Made by a program: the position numbers and the translations under genes. 64,000 nt of DNA from Enterobacteriaceae bacterium 89 (GTDB lineage: Bacteria; Pseudomonadota; Gammaproteobacteria; Enterobacterales; Enterobacteriaceae), in NCBI GenBank assembly GCA_014156375.1, contig RQJH01000002.1, positions 216,331 to 280,330 on the forward strand, given 5' to 3'. Under the pieces are notes generated by a model. It saw only the letters and a program-made list of their open reading frames with translations. It searched no databases and had not been told where the DNA came from. Of the stretch, positions 56,537-64,000 are shown in pieces (position 1 is the stretch's first letter; each line of letters begins with the position of its first letter).

Positions 56537-57037
56537 CTACCAAGCACCGCGTCCCCCAAAGGGATCAATTCGACGCACTTGGGGAGTAGATTTATTGGCC
56601 GCCGGTGTTTTATCCATCTTGAATTCTGAATTACAACACGGACAAAAATGAATCCAGTAAGACCCTTTAACAACCTTATCCACTCCAGGTTGAAGCATAG
56701 AAATTTTCTTTTGTTGAAAGCAGCTTGGGCATGCGTTCACCGTTATTTGCACATCATTCACAACAAGATGCTTCGAATACACCAAAGAACCTGCTTCGGT
56801 CTTATGAAGTTCATATCCTTCAGACTCAGATTTGAAACTCTCAAATTCAGCAATTTTTGCTTTGAGATGCATGGCCTCTTCATCACGAAGGCGAATAACA
56901 TCTCCAAGAGAAAAACATTCTGCTTGCAGTGTGATTAGCTTGTTCTGTAACTCAATCGTAGCAGCTTTCACTTCCGCATCTGTTTTCGCATCGTTAATCA
57001 CTTTGGCGAGACCAGCAGTCTCTTTAATAGCGGTCAT
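56537..57037 (-). CDS. Coiled-coil plus zinc-ribbon phage protein
   Basis: About 166 residues. The first 85 are helical (MTAIKETAGLAKVINDAKTD, then RDEEAMHLKAKIAEFESF); the rest holds two CxxC pairs (NACPSCFQ and HFCPCCNSEF) typical of a zinc ribbon. Similar proteins are common near immunity regions of enterobacterial prophages; function unknown to me. It runs against pL transcription, so it is probably expressed in the lysogen. ATG 57037 is preferred over an upstream TTG at 57061. Confidence 0.7.
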   Translation of the reverse strand: MTAIKETAGLAKVINDAKTDAEVKAATIELQNKLITLQAECFSLGDVIRLRDEEAMHLKAKIAEFESFKSESEGYELHKTEAGSLVYSKHLVVNDVQITVNACPSCFQQKKISMLQPGVDKVVKGSYWIHFCPCCNSEFKMDKTPAANKSTPQVRRIDPFGGRGAW

Positions 57038-57181
57038 GGCCGCAGATAATTCAGCTATCAATTTGAATACTCATCTTGTTGTTGGGGATATCCAGATTAA
57101 CCGAATCCTCGTTGTTGGGGAATAACCAGGATCCACCTCGCCTGAAGTGGCTAAAAGCAGGCTTAACGATTGGAGAAGAAT

Positions 57182-57301
57182 ATGACCGATTTTGCACGCA
57201 AGCCAGTACGACGCCAGGCCGAACATTTACCCTTTTTCTGGGTTGTCGTTCGCCGGGTTTGTTACACGCTGGCACAGAAAGGTGATCCCTCCGCCCTATA
57301 A
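57182..57301 (+). CDS. 39-residue phage ORF
   Basis: A short basic protein (MTDFARKPVRRQAEHLPFFW start) with a strong ribosome site GGAGAAGAAT before its ATG. First plus-strand reading frame of the pL transcript after the zinc-ribbon gene. Too short for confident family assignment. Confidence 0.5.
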   Translation: MTDFARKPVRRQAEHLPFFWVVVRRVCYTLAQKGDPSAL

Positions 57302-57443
57302 AGCACAAAACCCGCGCAAGGCGGGTTAAGTACCCGGTCAGCCGACCAAAGCTTTCCGGAATCGAGTTTTGACCAATGACCACTACCTGAGGCGGCAATC
57401 ATCAGCTGCCGGGTATCTTACAACCTGAAGGAACCCAAGCGCA

Positions 57444-59555
57444 ATGAACACATACGCGTATCTCATTAAAGCAAAGGTAAAAGCTGCCGATGCGAAAAAC
57501 CTGTTTTGCTGGTTCTCCGCAAAATCTGACTCCCGTGCAGATCGTGAAATCCTGAATATTCTGGAAGATAACGGGATCGAAACTGGCCGTGGTGCTGACC
57601 ACCAACTGCCGATCAGAACTAACTGGTTCGTTGTTGATGATCTGCCGGAAGAAAAGAAACTGGATGACAGCTGGTGCGATCGTTACGAACTGGCAGAAGA
57701 TGGACTGAGCTGGCAGAAAATTGTAGTCGCCGTCAGCATCGACGATACCACTGTTGAGACTGGTGACATCTCTGTAACCGATTTACCAGTAAATGAAGAC
57801 TTGCAAGTTGACCAACACGACGACGAAAACACTCATTACCCTGTAATGACCATATCTTTCCGCAAGCAGCTGCTGGTTCAGTTGACCGGTAATGAGTTAC
57901 GCCACCACATCACCCGCGATGAGTATGCCGAAATCACCGATCTCGAAATGGATACTGACAATAGCTACGTTCAAAACCTCCTGCTGGTTGCGGAAAACTG
58001 CGCCGTCTTGAAAAAGTCAGATACTGCCGGTTTGTGGAGATATTCATCAGCTATTAAACAGGTGTTCCCCCAGGACAAACGTCACGAGCTTTCACTGATT
58101 CTTCAATTCACAAGAATATGGCTTGAAACCGATCACATTAATCGAGGGATCCTCACTAAAGAATGGGCAAAAGGAAATCGTGTCACCTCAGTAAATCGTA
58201 CTGACACGAACACCAACGCTGGTGGAGGTAATGTCACAGACCGCAACCCTGAGCTGGCGCATAACCTTGACTCTTTAGCTCTGGAAATCGCGCTGGCCAC
58301 TCTGCCGATGGATTTCAATATTTATGATCTGCCGGGTAGCGTTTATCGTCGCGCAAAAGAGATCGTTTCTAAAAAAGAAAGCCCATATAAGGAGTGGTCG
58401 GCAGCTCTTCGCTCAACACCCGGCATTCTGGATTATTCCCGCGCCGCTATTTTCGCGTTGATCCGCAGCGCCAAAAGCGACCTCCATCATTTCCCTGAAA
58501 GCCTGCGCACTTTCATCAGCGCTAATCTGACTGAAAGTAACCATGCACAGCCATCCCCCGAAACGCTGGCGGCGGCCCGACACACTCCAGCAATGGATGC
58601 TGCCGAAGAGGTTGAACGCCTCAATCCCGATAGTGAGGAGGTTGCACAGGAAAGTGAAGAGTCCTTACGAGTAGAGAGATTCGGCAACGGTATGTTCTCT
58701 ATCGATGGCTTGAGTGACAGCCAACCTAAGCAACCGATATCCGTCTTGGACGAATTGCGCCAGCGCGCTGCTGTCGAGAAATTAAAACCAACCCCATCAG
58801 TGGAAGCAACCAACAATGAGCAGATGGAAGAAGCTGAGCACAATGAAACCGAAACTGGTTCTGAGGTACACGAAAGCGAAGCAGCAACTCAACCAGCTGA
58901 AAGCAATGCTTCAACTACTGTCACGGCAGATCCCTTAAATTTTGATTCCGGTCATCACAATAAGTCAGACGTTGAAGCGCTCTACTCTCACCTGATGATT
59001 GATATTGAAAGCATGGGGACTCACGCTAATGCCCCAATCGTATCGATCGGTGCAGTGTTATTTGACCCAGCAACAGGCCAGCAGGGCGCAGAGTTCTACA
59101 AAGCAATCAGCCTAAAATCTGCCATGGCCTGGGGTGCAGAACCTGAGGCAGAAACAATCCTCTGGTGGCTCAAGCAATCCGCAGAAGCCCGCTCTGCACT
59201 TGCCATGGACGATACCATTCCACTTGATGACGCATTGCTGCAACTGACGGAATTTATCTGTGAAAACGCTGCGAATGGCCCGGGAAACGTTGAGGTGTGG
59301 GGCAACGGCGCTACCTTCGACAATGTGATCGTCCGCAATTCCTACGAACGAACAGGACTCGACTGTCCATGGCATTACTCGAAAGATCGAGATGTCCGAA
59401 CAATCGTGGCCATGGGTAAATTTATTGGGGGTGACCCGCGGTATGAAATTCCATTCGAAGGTGACGTTCACAATGCGCTAGCCGATGCCAGGCATCAGTC
59501 AAAGTACCTTTCAGCTATCTGGCAGCGCCTGATATCCAACAGCGCCGAACAATAA
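57444..59555 (+). CDS. Fusion of RecE-like N-terminal region with a DEDD 3'-5' exonuclease
   Basis: 703 residues. Residues 1-380 follow the N-terminal, non-nuclease region of E. coli RecE (exonuclease VIII), for instance RGILTKEWAKGNRV and NAGGGNVTDR. An acidic low-complexity linker spans about 395-510. The C-terminal 190 residues are a DEDDh exonuclease of the RNase T/Rv2179c type: LMIDIESMGT, WGNGATFDNVIV and HNALADARHQSKYL give the metal ligands. The RecE nuclease domain itself is missing. Position in the pL operon next to xis suggests a recombination role, replacing red/recET. Confidence 0.82.
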   Translation: MNTYAYLIKAKVKAADAKNLFCWFSAKSDSRADREILNILEDNGIETGRGADHQLPIRTNWFVVDDLPEEKKLDDSWCDRYELAEDGLSWQKIVVAVSIDDTTVETGDISVTDLPVNEDLQVDQHDDENTHYPVMTISFRKQLLVQLTGNELRHHITRDEYAEITDLEMDTDNSYVQNLLLVAENCAVLKKSDTAGLWRYSSAIKQVFPQDKRHELSLILQFTRIWLETDHINRGILTKEWAKGNRVTSVNRTDTNTNAGGGNVTDRNPELAHNLDSLALEIALATLPMDFNIYDLPGSVYRRAKEIVSKKESPYKEWSAALRSTPGILDYSRAAIFALIRSAKSDLHHFPESLRTFISANLTESNHAQPSPETLAAARHTPAMDAAEEVERLNPDSEEVAQESEESLRVERFGNGMFSIDGLSDSQPKQPISVLDELRQRAAVEKLKPTPSVEATNNEQMEEAEHNETETGSEVHESEAATQPAESNASTTVTADPLNFDSGHHNKSDVEALYSHLMIDIESMGTHANAPIVSIGAVLFDPATGQQGAEFYKAISLKSAMAWGAEPEAETILWWLKQSAEARSALAMDDTIPLDDALLQLTEFICENAANGPGNVEVWGNGATFDNVIVRNSYERTGLDCPWHYSKDRDVRTIVAMGKFIGGDPRYEIPFEGDVHNALADARHQSKYLSAIWQRLISNSAEQ

Positions 59556-59598
59556 ACTTATCGGCCCGGATAGTGCCGGGCCGAATGGAGAAATAATC

Positions 59599-59844
59599 AT
59601 GCTTCAGATGCTAACTCTTGAAGAATGGCGTGCAGAGAGATACCGGAGCAATCCACCAAGTATGGAAACATTGCGCCGGTATGCGAAGCAAAGCATGTTC
59701 ACCCCACCAGCTCGTAAAGAAGGTCGATTCTGGCGGGTTAGAGAGGATGCCGAGTTAACCGGAAATATTGCTCAACCAGTGATCTGCAAGTCAGACTCAC
59801 CTACTCTTCAGAGGATATTATCCGATGGCTGCCAGACCACGTAA
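59599..59844 (+). CDS. xis: Excisionase Xis
   Basis: 81 residues. The start LTLEEWRAERYRSNPPSMETLRRYAKQ (two helices) and FTPPARKEGRFWRV match the winged-helix fold of lambda Xis (72 residues). It overlaps int by 20 bp as in lambda. It bends attR and directs Int to excision. Confidence 0.88.
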   Translation: MLQMLTLEEWRAERYRSNPPSMETLRRYAKQSMFTPPARKEGRFWRVREDAELTGNIAQPVICKSDSPTLQRILSDGCQTT

Positions 59845-60952
59845 AAACAACGTTAGCATTCCTAACCTTTACCCGTTGTACAGCCGGAAAGTTAACAAAG
59901 TTTATTGGCGGTACAAGCACCCAGTTACCGGGAAATTTCATTCTTTAGGTACAGATGAGAAAGAAGCCATAGCTATCGCTACAGAGGCTAACTCTCGTCT
60001 TGCCGAGCAACGAACTCGTCAAATTTTGGCCGTCAGCGATCGTATAGCCACCAATAAGGGCAAAGCGATTACTGCAAGCACATGGCTTGACAGGTACTGG
60101 AAAATTCAGGAAGAAAGGCTCGCATCCGGTGATATAAAGCTGAATACGTTTAAGCAGAAAGCAAAGCCTGTTGCCCTGCTGAGAGAGCGTGTGGGCATGA
60201 AACAACTCCCCTCAGTTAATGTCCGTGATATTGCAGTAATTCAGGAAGAGTATGTTTCCGCTGGCCAAGCGCGGATGGCTCAGGTTATCCGTTCAGTTCT
60301 GATCGACGTGTTTAAAGAAGCGCAACATTATGGTGAGGTTCCTCCTGGCTATAATCCGGCACTTGCGACTAAGCAACCACGTCGTCGTATCGAGCGCCAG
60401 CGCCTTAGCCTTGAGGAATGGCAGAAGATCTTCGACATTGCTGATGCCAATCACAAATACATGGGAAACGCGATGCTACTTGCACTTGTTACTGGCCAGC
60501 GTCTAGGCGACATATCGAACATGAAGTTCAGCGATATATGGGATGACCACTTGCATATTGAGCAGGAAAAAACAGGTAGCAAAATTGCGATCCCTCTTTC
60601 TCTTCGTTTGAATGCCATCAACTGGAGTTTGCGGGATGTGGTGGCCCGGTGCCGTGATTATGCAGTGAGCCCCTACCTTGTTCATTTTTTCCGGGCAACT
60701 TCGCAAGCTGAACGTGGAGCTCAGGTCAAATCCAACACACTCACTACAAACTTCAGCAAGGCTCGTGATAAAGCTGAGATTAACTGGGGTGATGGAACAC
60801 CCGCTACATTCCACGAACAGCGCTCCTTGGCAGAGCGTCTTTATGAATCTCAGGGGATCGATACACAAAAACTACTCGGACATAAATCACCGAACCAGAC
60901 GGCTCGATATCATGACGACCGGGGTAAAGGATGGACGACAATTGCAGTTTGA
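59825..60952 (+). CDS. int: Lambda-type tyrosine integrase
   Basis: 375 residues. Arm-binding, core-binding and catalytic domains in order. The catalytic set is visible: Arg in VTGQRLGD, Lys in EKTGSKIAI, His-x-x-Arg in TFHEQRSLAERLY, His in LLGHKS and the nucleophile Tyr in ARYHDDRG. It closely follows lambda Int in layout. The att site is 2.5 kb away rather than directly adjacent, so integration into icd by this enzyme is probable but not proven. Confidence 0.9.
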   Translation: MAARPRKNNVSIPNLYPLYSRKVNKVYWRYKHPVTGKFHSLGTDEKEAIAIATEANSRLAEQRTRQILAVSDRIATNKGKAITASTWLDRYWKIQEERLASGDIKLNTFKQKAKPVALLRERVGMKQLPSVNVRDIAVIQEEYVSAGQARMAQVIRSVLIDVFKEAQHYGEVPPGYNPALATKQPRRRIERQRLSLEEWQKIFDIADANHKYMGNAMLLALVTGQRLGDISNMKFSDIWDDHLHIEQEKTGSKIAIPLSLRLNAINWSLRDVVARCRDYAVSPYLVHFFRATSQAERGAQVKSNTLTTNFSKARDKAEINWGDGTPATFHEQRSLAERLYESQGIDTQKLLGHKSPNQTARYHDDRGKGWTTIAV

Positions 60953-61045
60953 ATGGCAACGTTTGATCTATCTGGCTTGGCCCCCTTTGGTATTTCACCA
61001 CAATGGCTCAAGCAGACTTCTGGTCTGGGTTTATTCAAAAGTAAT

Positions 61046-61066
61046 GCGCCCCCGGTTTGGGGGCGC
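61046..61066. terminator. Hairpin between int and the alkylsulfatase gene
   Basis: GCGCCCCC/GGGGGCGC stem, 5-nt loop, lying between the convergent genes; lacks a long T run. Confidence 0.55.
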
Positions 61067-61082
61067 AAGTTCATGCAACCAA

Positions 61083-63059
61083 TTAAGGTGTCACGATATT
61101 AAACCAGAACTCAAATTTATCCATGGAGTTCAGGACTTCATCAAGTTTATCTGCATTGCCAGTGATTTTTACATCACCTTTGTCTTTCGCCTGCTGCAGG
61201 CTTTCTTCTTTAAGCACGATTTTATTAAGCGTATCGCGTGAAAGGGTAATGGTTGCATCGGCATCCTTAGCCTGCGCATCTGCCGTATGGTTCAGCACAC
61301 CGTTTTCCAGCTCAAGTTTGTACTTGTCGCCAGTATCAGTGAAGTCGAAGTTAAGTACGGCCGTTTTGCCTGCAGCTTTCTCTCCGTTAATGTGAACAGC
61401 CAGATAGTCAAAGAACATTTCCGGAGTCATTGCGCGCACGGTATCCGGGCTGGCAGTGTTCGGGGTCGGCCCCTTCACCACACCGTTACGCAGCTCCTGC
61501 GCACCAGTCAGGTAGAAGTTACGCCATGGACCTGATTCTGCCTGATAACCCAGTTGCTCCAGCGCATCGGCTTCGAGGTTCTTCGCATCCTGGTTATTCG
61601 GATCAGCGAAAACGACTTTACTCACTACCTGTGCAACCCAACGGTAATTTCCCTGATCGTAATCCTCTTTGGCTTTCTTCAAGATGGCGTCCGCACCCCC
61701 CATGTAGTCGACGTATTTCTTCGCTGCATCCTCAGGAGGCAGCTCGTCAAGCGTTGCCGGGTTGCCATCAAACCAACCGAGGTACAGCACATAGGTCGCT
61801 TTCACGTCATGACTGACTGAGCCGTAGTAACCACGGTTTGCCCATGCGTTCGCGAGGTCTGGAGGCAATTTAAACTTCGCCGCAATCTCATCGCGAGTCA
61901 GGCCCTCATTCGCCATGCGCAGGGTCTGGTCGTTAATGTAACGGTACAGGTCACGCTGTGATTTCAGCAGCTTATTGATGTTGTCGTTACCCCAGGTCGG
62001 CCAATGGTGCTGAGCCATCAACACTTCAGCTTTATCACCCCAGCGAACAATGGCTTCGTTGATATACTTCGACCATGGCAGTGGTTCACGAATTTTCGCA
62101 CCGCGCAACGAATAGGTGTTGTGAAGGGTGTGGGTCACGTCTTCTGCTGTTTCTATGAGTTTTTTCTCTTCGATATACCACAGCATTTCCGACGGTGCTT
62201 CTGAGCCTGGCGCCAGCATGAAATCATAGGTCAGGCCATCGATGACTTCCTTCTGACCATCTTTAGCGATGATATTAGTTGGAGCAATCAGGGTGACCGT
62301 ACCAGCTGATGTGGTGGTACCAAGACCGGCACCCACCTGGCCTTTGGCATCAGGTTTCAGCAAGTTACCATACATGTAACTGGCGCGGCGGCTCATGACG
62401 TTACCCGCCATAATATTTTCCGCCACCGCGGCTTCCATAAAGCCAGAAGGAGCGTAAATTTTTACTTTACCGGATTTCACATCTGCTTCGTCAACCACAC
62501 CCCTCACACCGCCGTAGTGATCAACGTGGCTGTGCGTGTAGATAATGGCCACCACCGGTTTTTTACCGCGGTTTTTAAAGTACAAATCCATCCCAACTTT
62601 GGCGGTTTCAGCTGAGACCAGAGGGTCAACCACGGTAATGCCTTCTTTGCCCTCGATGATGGTCATGTTCGACAAGTCGAGGTTACGGATCTGGTATACC
62701 CCATCGGTGACCTCAAACAAGCCACTGATATTGATGAGCTGCGACTGACGCCAAAGGCTCGGATTGACCGTATCCGGTGATTTATCCCCTTCCTTAATAA
62801 AGGCGTACTGTTGCGGGTTCCAGATAACGTTGCCTTGATCACCTTTAATGACGTCCTGTGGAATTGGGGCAATAAAGCCTTTATGGGCGTTGGTGAAGTC
62901 GGTGTTATCGGAGAAAGGGAGTTGGTTATACAGTGCGTCGTTAGCTTGCTTTGTCGCCGCAGTGGCATCTTTTGGCTCAGTCTGTGCAAAGGATGGTGCT
63001 GTCAGCGTGGTTAATAGCCCGGCAAGCGCCAGGCCTGTAACGATGGCATTCAGTTTCAT
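61083..63059 (-). CDS. Secreted alkyl/aryl-sulfatase (SdsA1/YjcS family, metallo-beta-lactamase fold)
   Basis: 658 residues with a signal peptide cut near PSFAQ. The metallo-beta-lactamase domain (about 100-340) has the zinc motif THSHVDHYGG and a later QHHWPTWG. A helical dimerisation domain follows (about 370-520), then a C-terminal SCP2-like domain (about 540-658) that binds hydrophobic tails. It hydrolyses primary alkyl sulfates such as SDS to alcohol and sulfate in the periplasm. ATG 63059 is preferred over TTG 63077. It is cargo between int and the right att. Confidence 0.85.
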   Translation of the reverse strand: MKLNAIVTGLALAGLLTTLTAPSFAQTEPKDATAATKQANDALYNQLPFSDNTDFTNAHKGFIAPIPQDVIKGDQGNVIWNPQQYAFIKEGDKSPDTVNPSLWRQSQLINISGLFEVTDGVYQIRNLDLSNMTIIEGKEGITVVDPLVSAETAKVGMDLYFKNRGKKPVVAIIYTHSHVDHYGGVRGVVDEADVKSGKVKIYAPSGFMEAAVAENIMAGNVMSRRASYMYGNLLKPDAKGQVGAGLGTTTSAGTVTLIAPTNIIAKDGQKEVIDGLTYDFMLAPGSEAPSEMLWYIEEKKLIETAEDVTHTLHNTYSLRGAKIREPLPWSKYINEAIVRWGDKAEVLMAQHHWPTWGNDNINKLLKSQRDLYRYINDQTLRMANEGLTRDEIAAKFKLPPDLANAWANRGYYGSVSHDVKATYVLYLGWFDGNPATLDELPPEDAAKKYVDYMGGADAILKKAKEDYDQGNYRWVAQVVSKVVFADPNNQDAKNLEADALEQLGYQAESGPWRNFYLTGAQELRNGVVKGPTPNTASPDTVRAMTPEMFFDYLAVHINGEKAAGKTAVLNFDFTDTGDKYKLELENGVLNHTADAQAKDADATITLSRDTLNKIVLKEESLQQAKDKGDVKITGNADKLDEVLNSMDKFEFWFNIVTP

Positions 63060-63377
63060 TCTCTTAAGCCTCAGCAATTATAAATAACAGTTAATGTCCA
63101 TATATAAATAGTGGCCCAATGAAGGGATGTGTAACTATCTGTTTGGGAATGTTAAGTGTAGACAACTTTTGTTAATTGCAAGGTTTCATTAAGGAGTAAC
63201 AGTGCCCTAATCAATCGCCGAAAAATTGATAGCTACCATCGGCATGGAATTGAATTCCAACCTCTGTTATTCGCAATACCAGCCGATCAATACGGTTTGT
63301 TACCGCCGAGTTGGTATGCGACGTTCAAGGATCATGTGAGGCTGTTTCAGTGAAAAAGTAGGCTAAAAGGGAGGGGG
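63060..63377. other. Non-coding right attachment arm
   Basis: About 320 bp between the sulfatase start and the TTTTGATA cluster. It should hold the sulfatase promoter; no gene seen on either strand. Confidence 0.4.
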
Positions 63378-63409
63378 TTTTGATAAAAAGTTTTGATAAA
63401 ATTTTGATA
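63378..63409. repeat. Three tandem TTTTGATA motifs near the right att
   Basis: TTTTGATA at 63378-63385, 63391-63398 and 63402-63409. One further copy lies beside the left att (14643-14650) and one at about 18006. Repeated short sites next to att are typical of integrase arm-binding sites. Confidence 0.45.
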
Positions 63410-63433
63410 ACCGTTAGCAAGCTAACAAAAAAC

Positions 63434-63456
63434 AACGGAAGCGTTACGCTCCCGTT
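63434..63456 (-). terminator. Incoming icd terminator
   Basis: AACGG-A-AGCG/CGCT-C-CCGTT hairpin with a T run on the minus strand. It was brought by the element together with the replacement 3' end and differs from the host terminator at 14314. Confidence 0.7.
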
Positions 63457-63478
63457 AAAAGTTTTAACAACTATCGTA

Positions 63479-63643
63479 ATTACATATTCGCGATAATTGC
63501 GTCACCAAACTCGCTACATTTCAGCAGTTTAGCGCCTTCCATCAGACGTTCGAAGTCATAGGTCACGGTCTTGGCAGCGATTGCGCCTTCCATGCCTTTA
63601 ACAATTAAGTCAGCCGCTTCGAACCACTCCATGTGACGAAGCA
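63479..63643 (-). repeat. Right att repeat: icd 3' end supplied by the element
   Basis: Partner of 14359-14523. It restores the icd reading frame and stop codon, so the enzyme is unchanged in sequence. Confidence 0.88.
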
Positions 63644-64000
63644 TCATTTCAGCGGACAGGATCACGGAACCTGGGTTCACTTTATCCTGGCCTGCATACT
63701 TAGGTGCAGTACCGTGGGTCGCTTCGAACAGTGCGCATTCGTCACCGATGTTTGCGCCTGGAGCGATACCAATACCGCCAACCTGCGCCGCCAGGGCGTC
63801 AGAGATGTAGTCACCGTTCAGGTTCATACAGGCGATAACGTCATATTCAGCCGGACGCAGCAGGATCTGCTGCAGGAACGCATCGGCAATCACATCTTTA
63901 ACGATGATTTCTTTGCCAGTTTTCGGGTTCTTGATTTTCTGCCACGGGCCGCCGTCGATCAGCTCACCGCCGAACTCTTCTTTCGCCAGCTGGTAGCCCC
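63480..64000 (-). CDS. icd: NADP-dependent isocitrate dehydrogenase, C-terminal part
   Basis: The last 173 codons are visible; the 5' part lies beyond the right edge. Recognisable segments include [22 protein letters not shown] in two parts, [13 protein letters not shown] and [19 protein letters not shown], all conserved in Icd. TCA-cycle enzyme converting isocitrate to 2-oxoglutarate. The final 54 codons are of element origin. Known integration target of phage 21 and e14. Confidence 0.95.
   Translation of the reverse strand, partial: GYQLAKEEFGGELIDGGPWQKIKNPKTGKEIIVKDVIADAFLQQILLRPAEYDVIACMNLNGDYISDALAAQVGGIGIAPGANIGDECALFEATHGTAPKYAGQDKVNPGSVILSAEMMLRHMEWFEAADLIVKGMEGAIAAKTVTYDFERLMEGAKLLKCSEFGDAIIANM

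Noticed and set aside
57078..57130. Direct repeat of GTTGTTGGGGA near 57078 and 57111
   Set aside because: Two imperfect copies only, 33 bp apart; no link with any promoter or operator could be made, so not listed as a feature.
57051..57398. 115-codon minus-strand frame between the zinc-ribbon gene and the nuclease gene
   Set aside because: No ribosome site, unlikely composition, and it overlaps the small plus-strand ORF that has a good ribosome site.
60678..61241. 187-codon plus-strand frame overlapping the end of int
   Set aside because: Runs out of frame through int and antisense into the sulfatase; not protein-like.

Overview
The window is enterobacterial. The left 14.3 kb carries chromosomal genes close to Escherichia, Enterobacter and Citrobacter relatives (yeaO-yoaF-dgcP, hdeD/hdeA, tehA, kbp-like, yidB-like), and the right edge carries the 3' end of icd. 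I cannot resolve genus from sequence alone; an Enterobacter-like host is an inference. Between them lies one large integrated element, about 14.36-63.64 kb, bounded by a 165-bp imperfect direct repeat of the icd 3' end. This is the same integration target as phage 21 and e14. The incoming copy completes icd without changing the protein, and the host's own 3' end is stranded on the left next to tehA.

Chromosome, 1-14.3 kb: a partial glutamine-amidotransferase-like gene, yeaO (DUF488), yoaF, two convergent diguanylate cyclases, a LysM/BON protein with a YidB-like protein, a phosphoethanolamine transferase, a DUF1471 protein, a LuxR-type regulator preceded by a coupled 30-codon leader ORF, an AcrB-type RND pump interrupted by one in-frame TGA, the acid-stress genes hdeD and hdeA, and tehA.

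Element, 14.4-63.5 kb: a complete-looking lambdoid prophage whose late genes lie on the minus strand. Read along the minus strand from the cI/cro switch (about 55.8 kb), the order is cro, a CII-position regulator, O (DnaT-type), P, small regulators, a LexA-like HTH protein, rusA, DUF968, Q (DUF1133), lysis genes (pinholin, SAR endolysin, Rz/Rz1), cosN with the lambda overhang sequence, Nu1-A-W-B-C/Nu3-D-E-FI-FII-Z-U-V-G/T-H-M-L-K-I-J, and a tail fibre with an S74-type chaperone. On the plus strand from pL come a small ORF, a RecE-like/DEDD fusion nuclease, xis and int. Six 17-bp operators (three at cI/cro, three at pL) follow lambda spacing.

Accessory content: (i) the cargo flanking the att sites is a periplasmic alkylsulfatase on the right, and two DUF1254/DUF1214 proteins plus an IprA-like regulator on the left; all of these would be neighbours around attP in the circular form. 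(ii) A 27-nt tmRNA (ssrA) 3' end sits at 18.98 kb, suggesting a composite history. (iii) A LexA-boxed operon encodes a UmuD'-like protein that starts at the UmuD cleavage point. (iv) A second LexA-boxed small gene lies near rusA. (v) An intimin/invasin-type adhesin is embedded in the early region. (vi) A lipoprotein and an opposite-strand gene lie inside the tail operon, enclosed by terminators. (vii) A two-gene module beside cos contains a HEPN-like protein; it is the best candidate for an undescribed system. The CI-type repressor has no self-cleavage domain, so SOS induction, if it occurs, probably works through one of the LexA-controlled genes.
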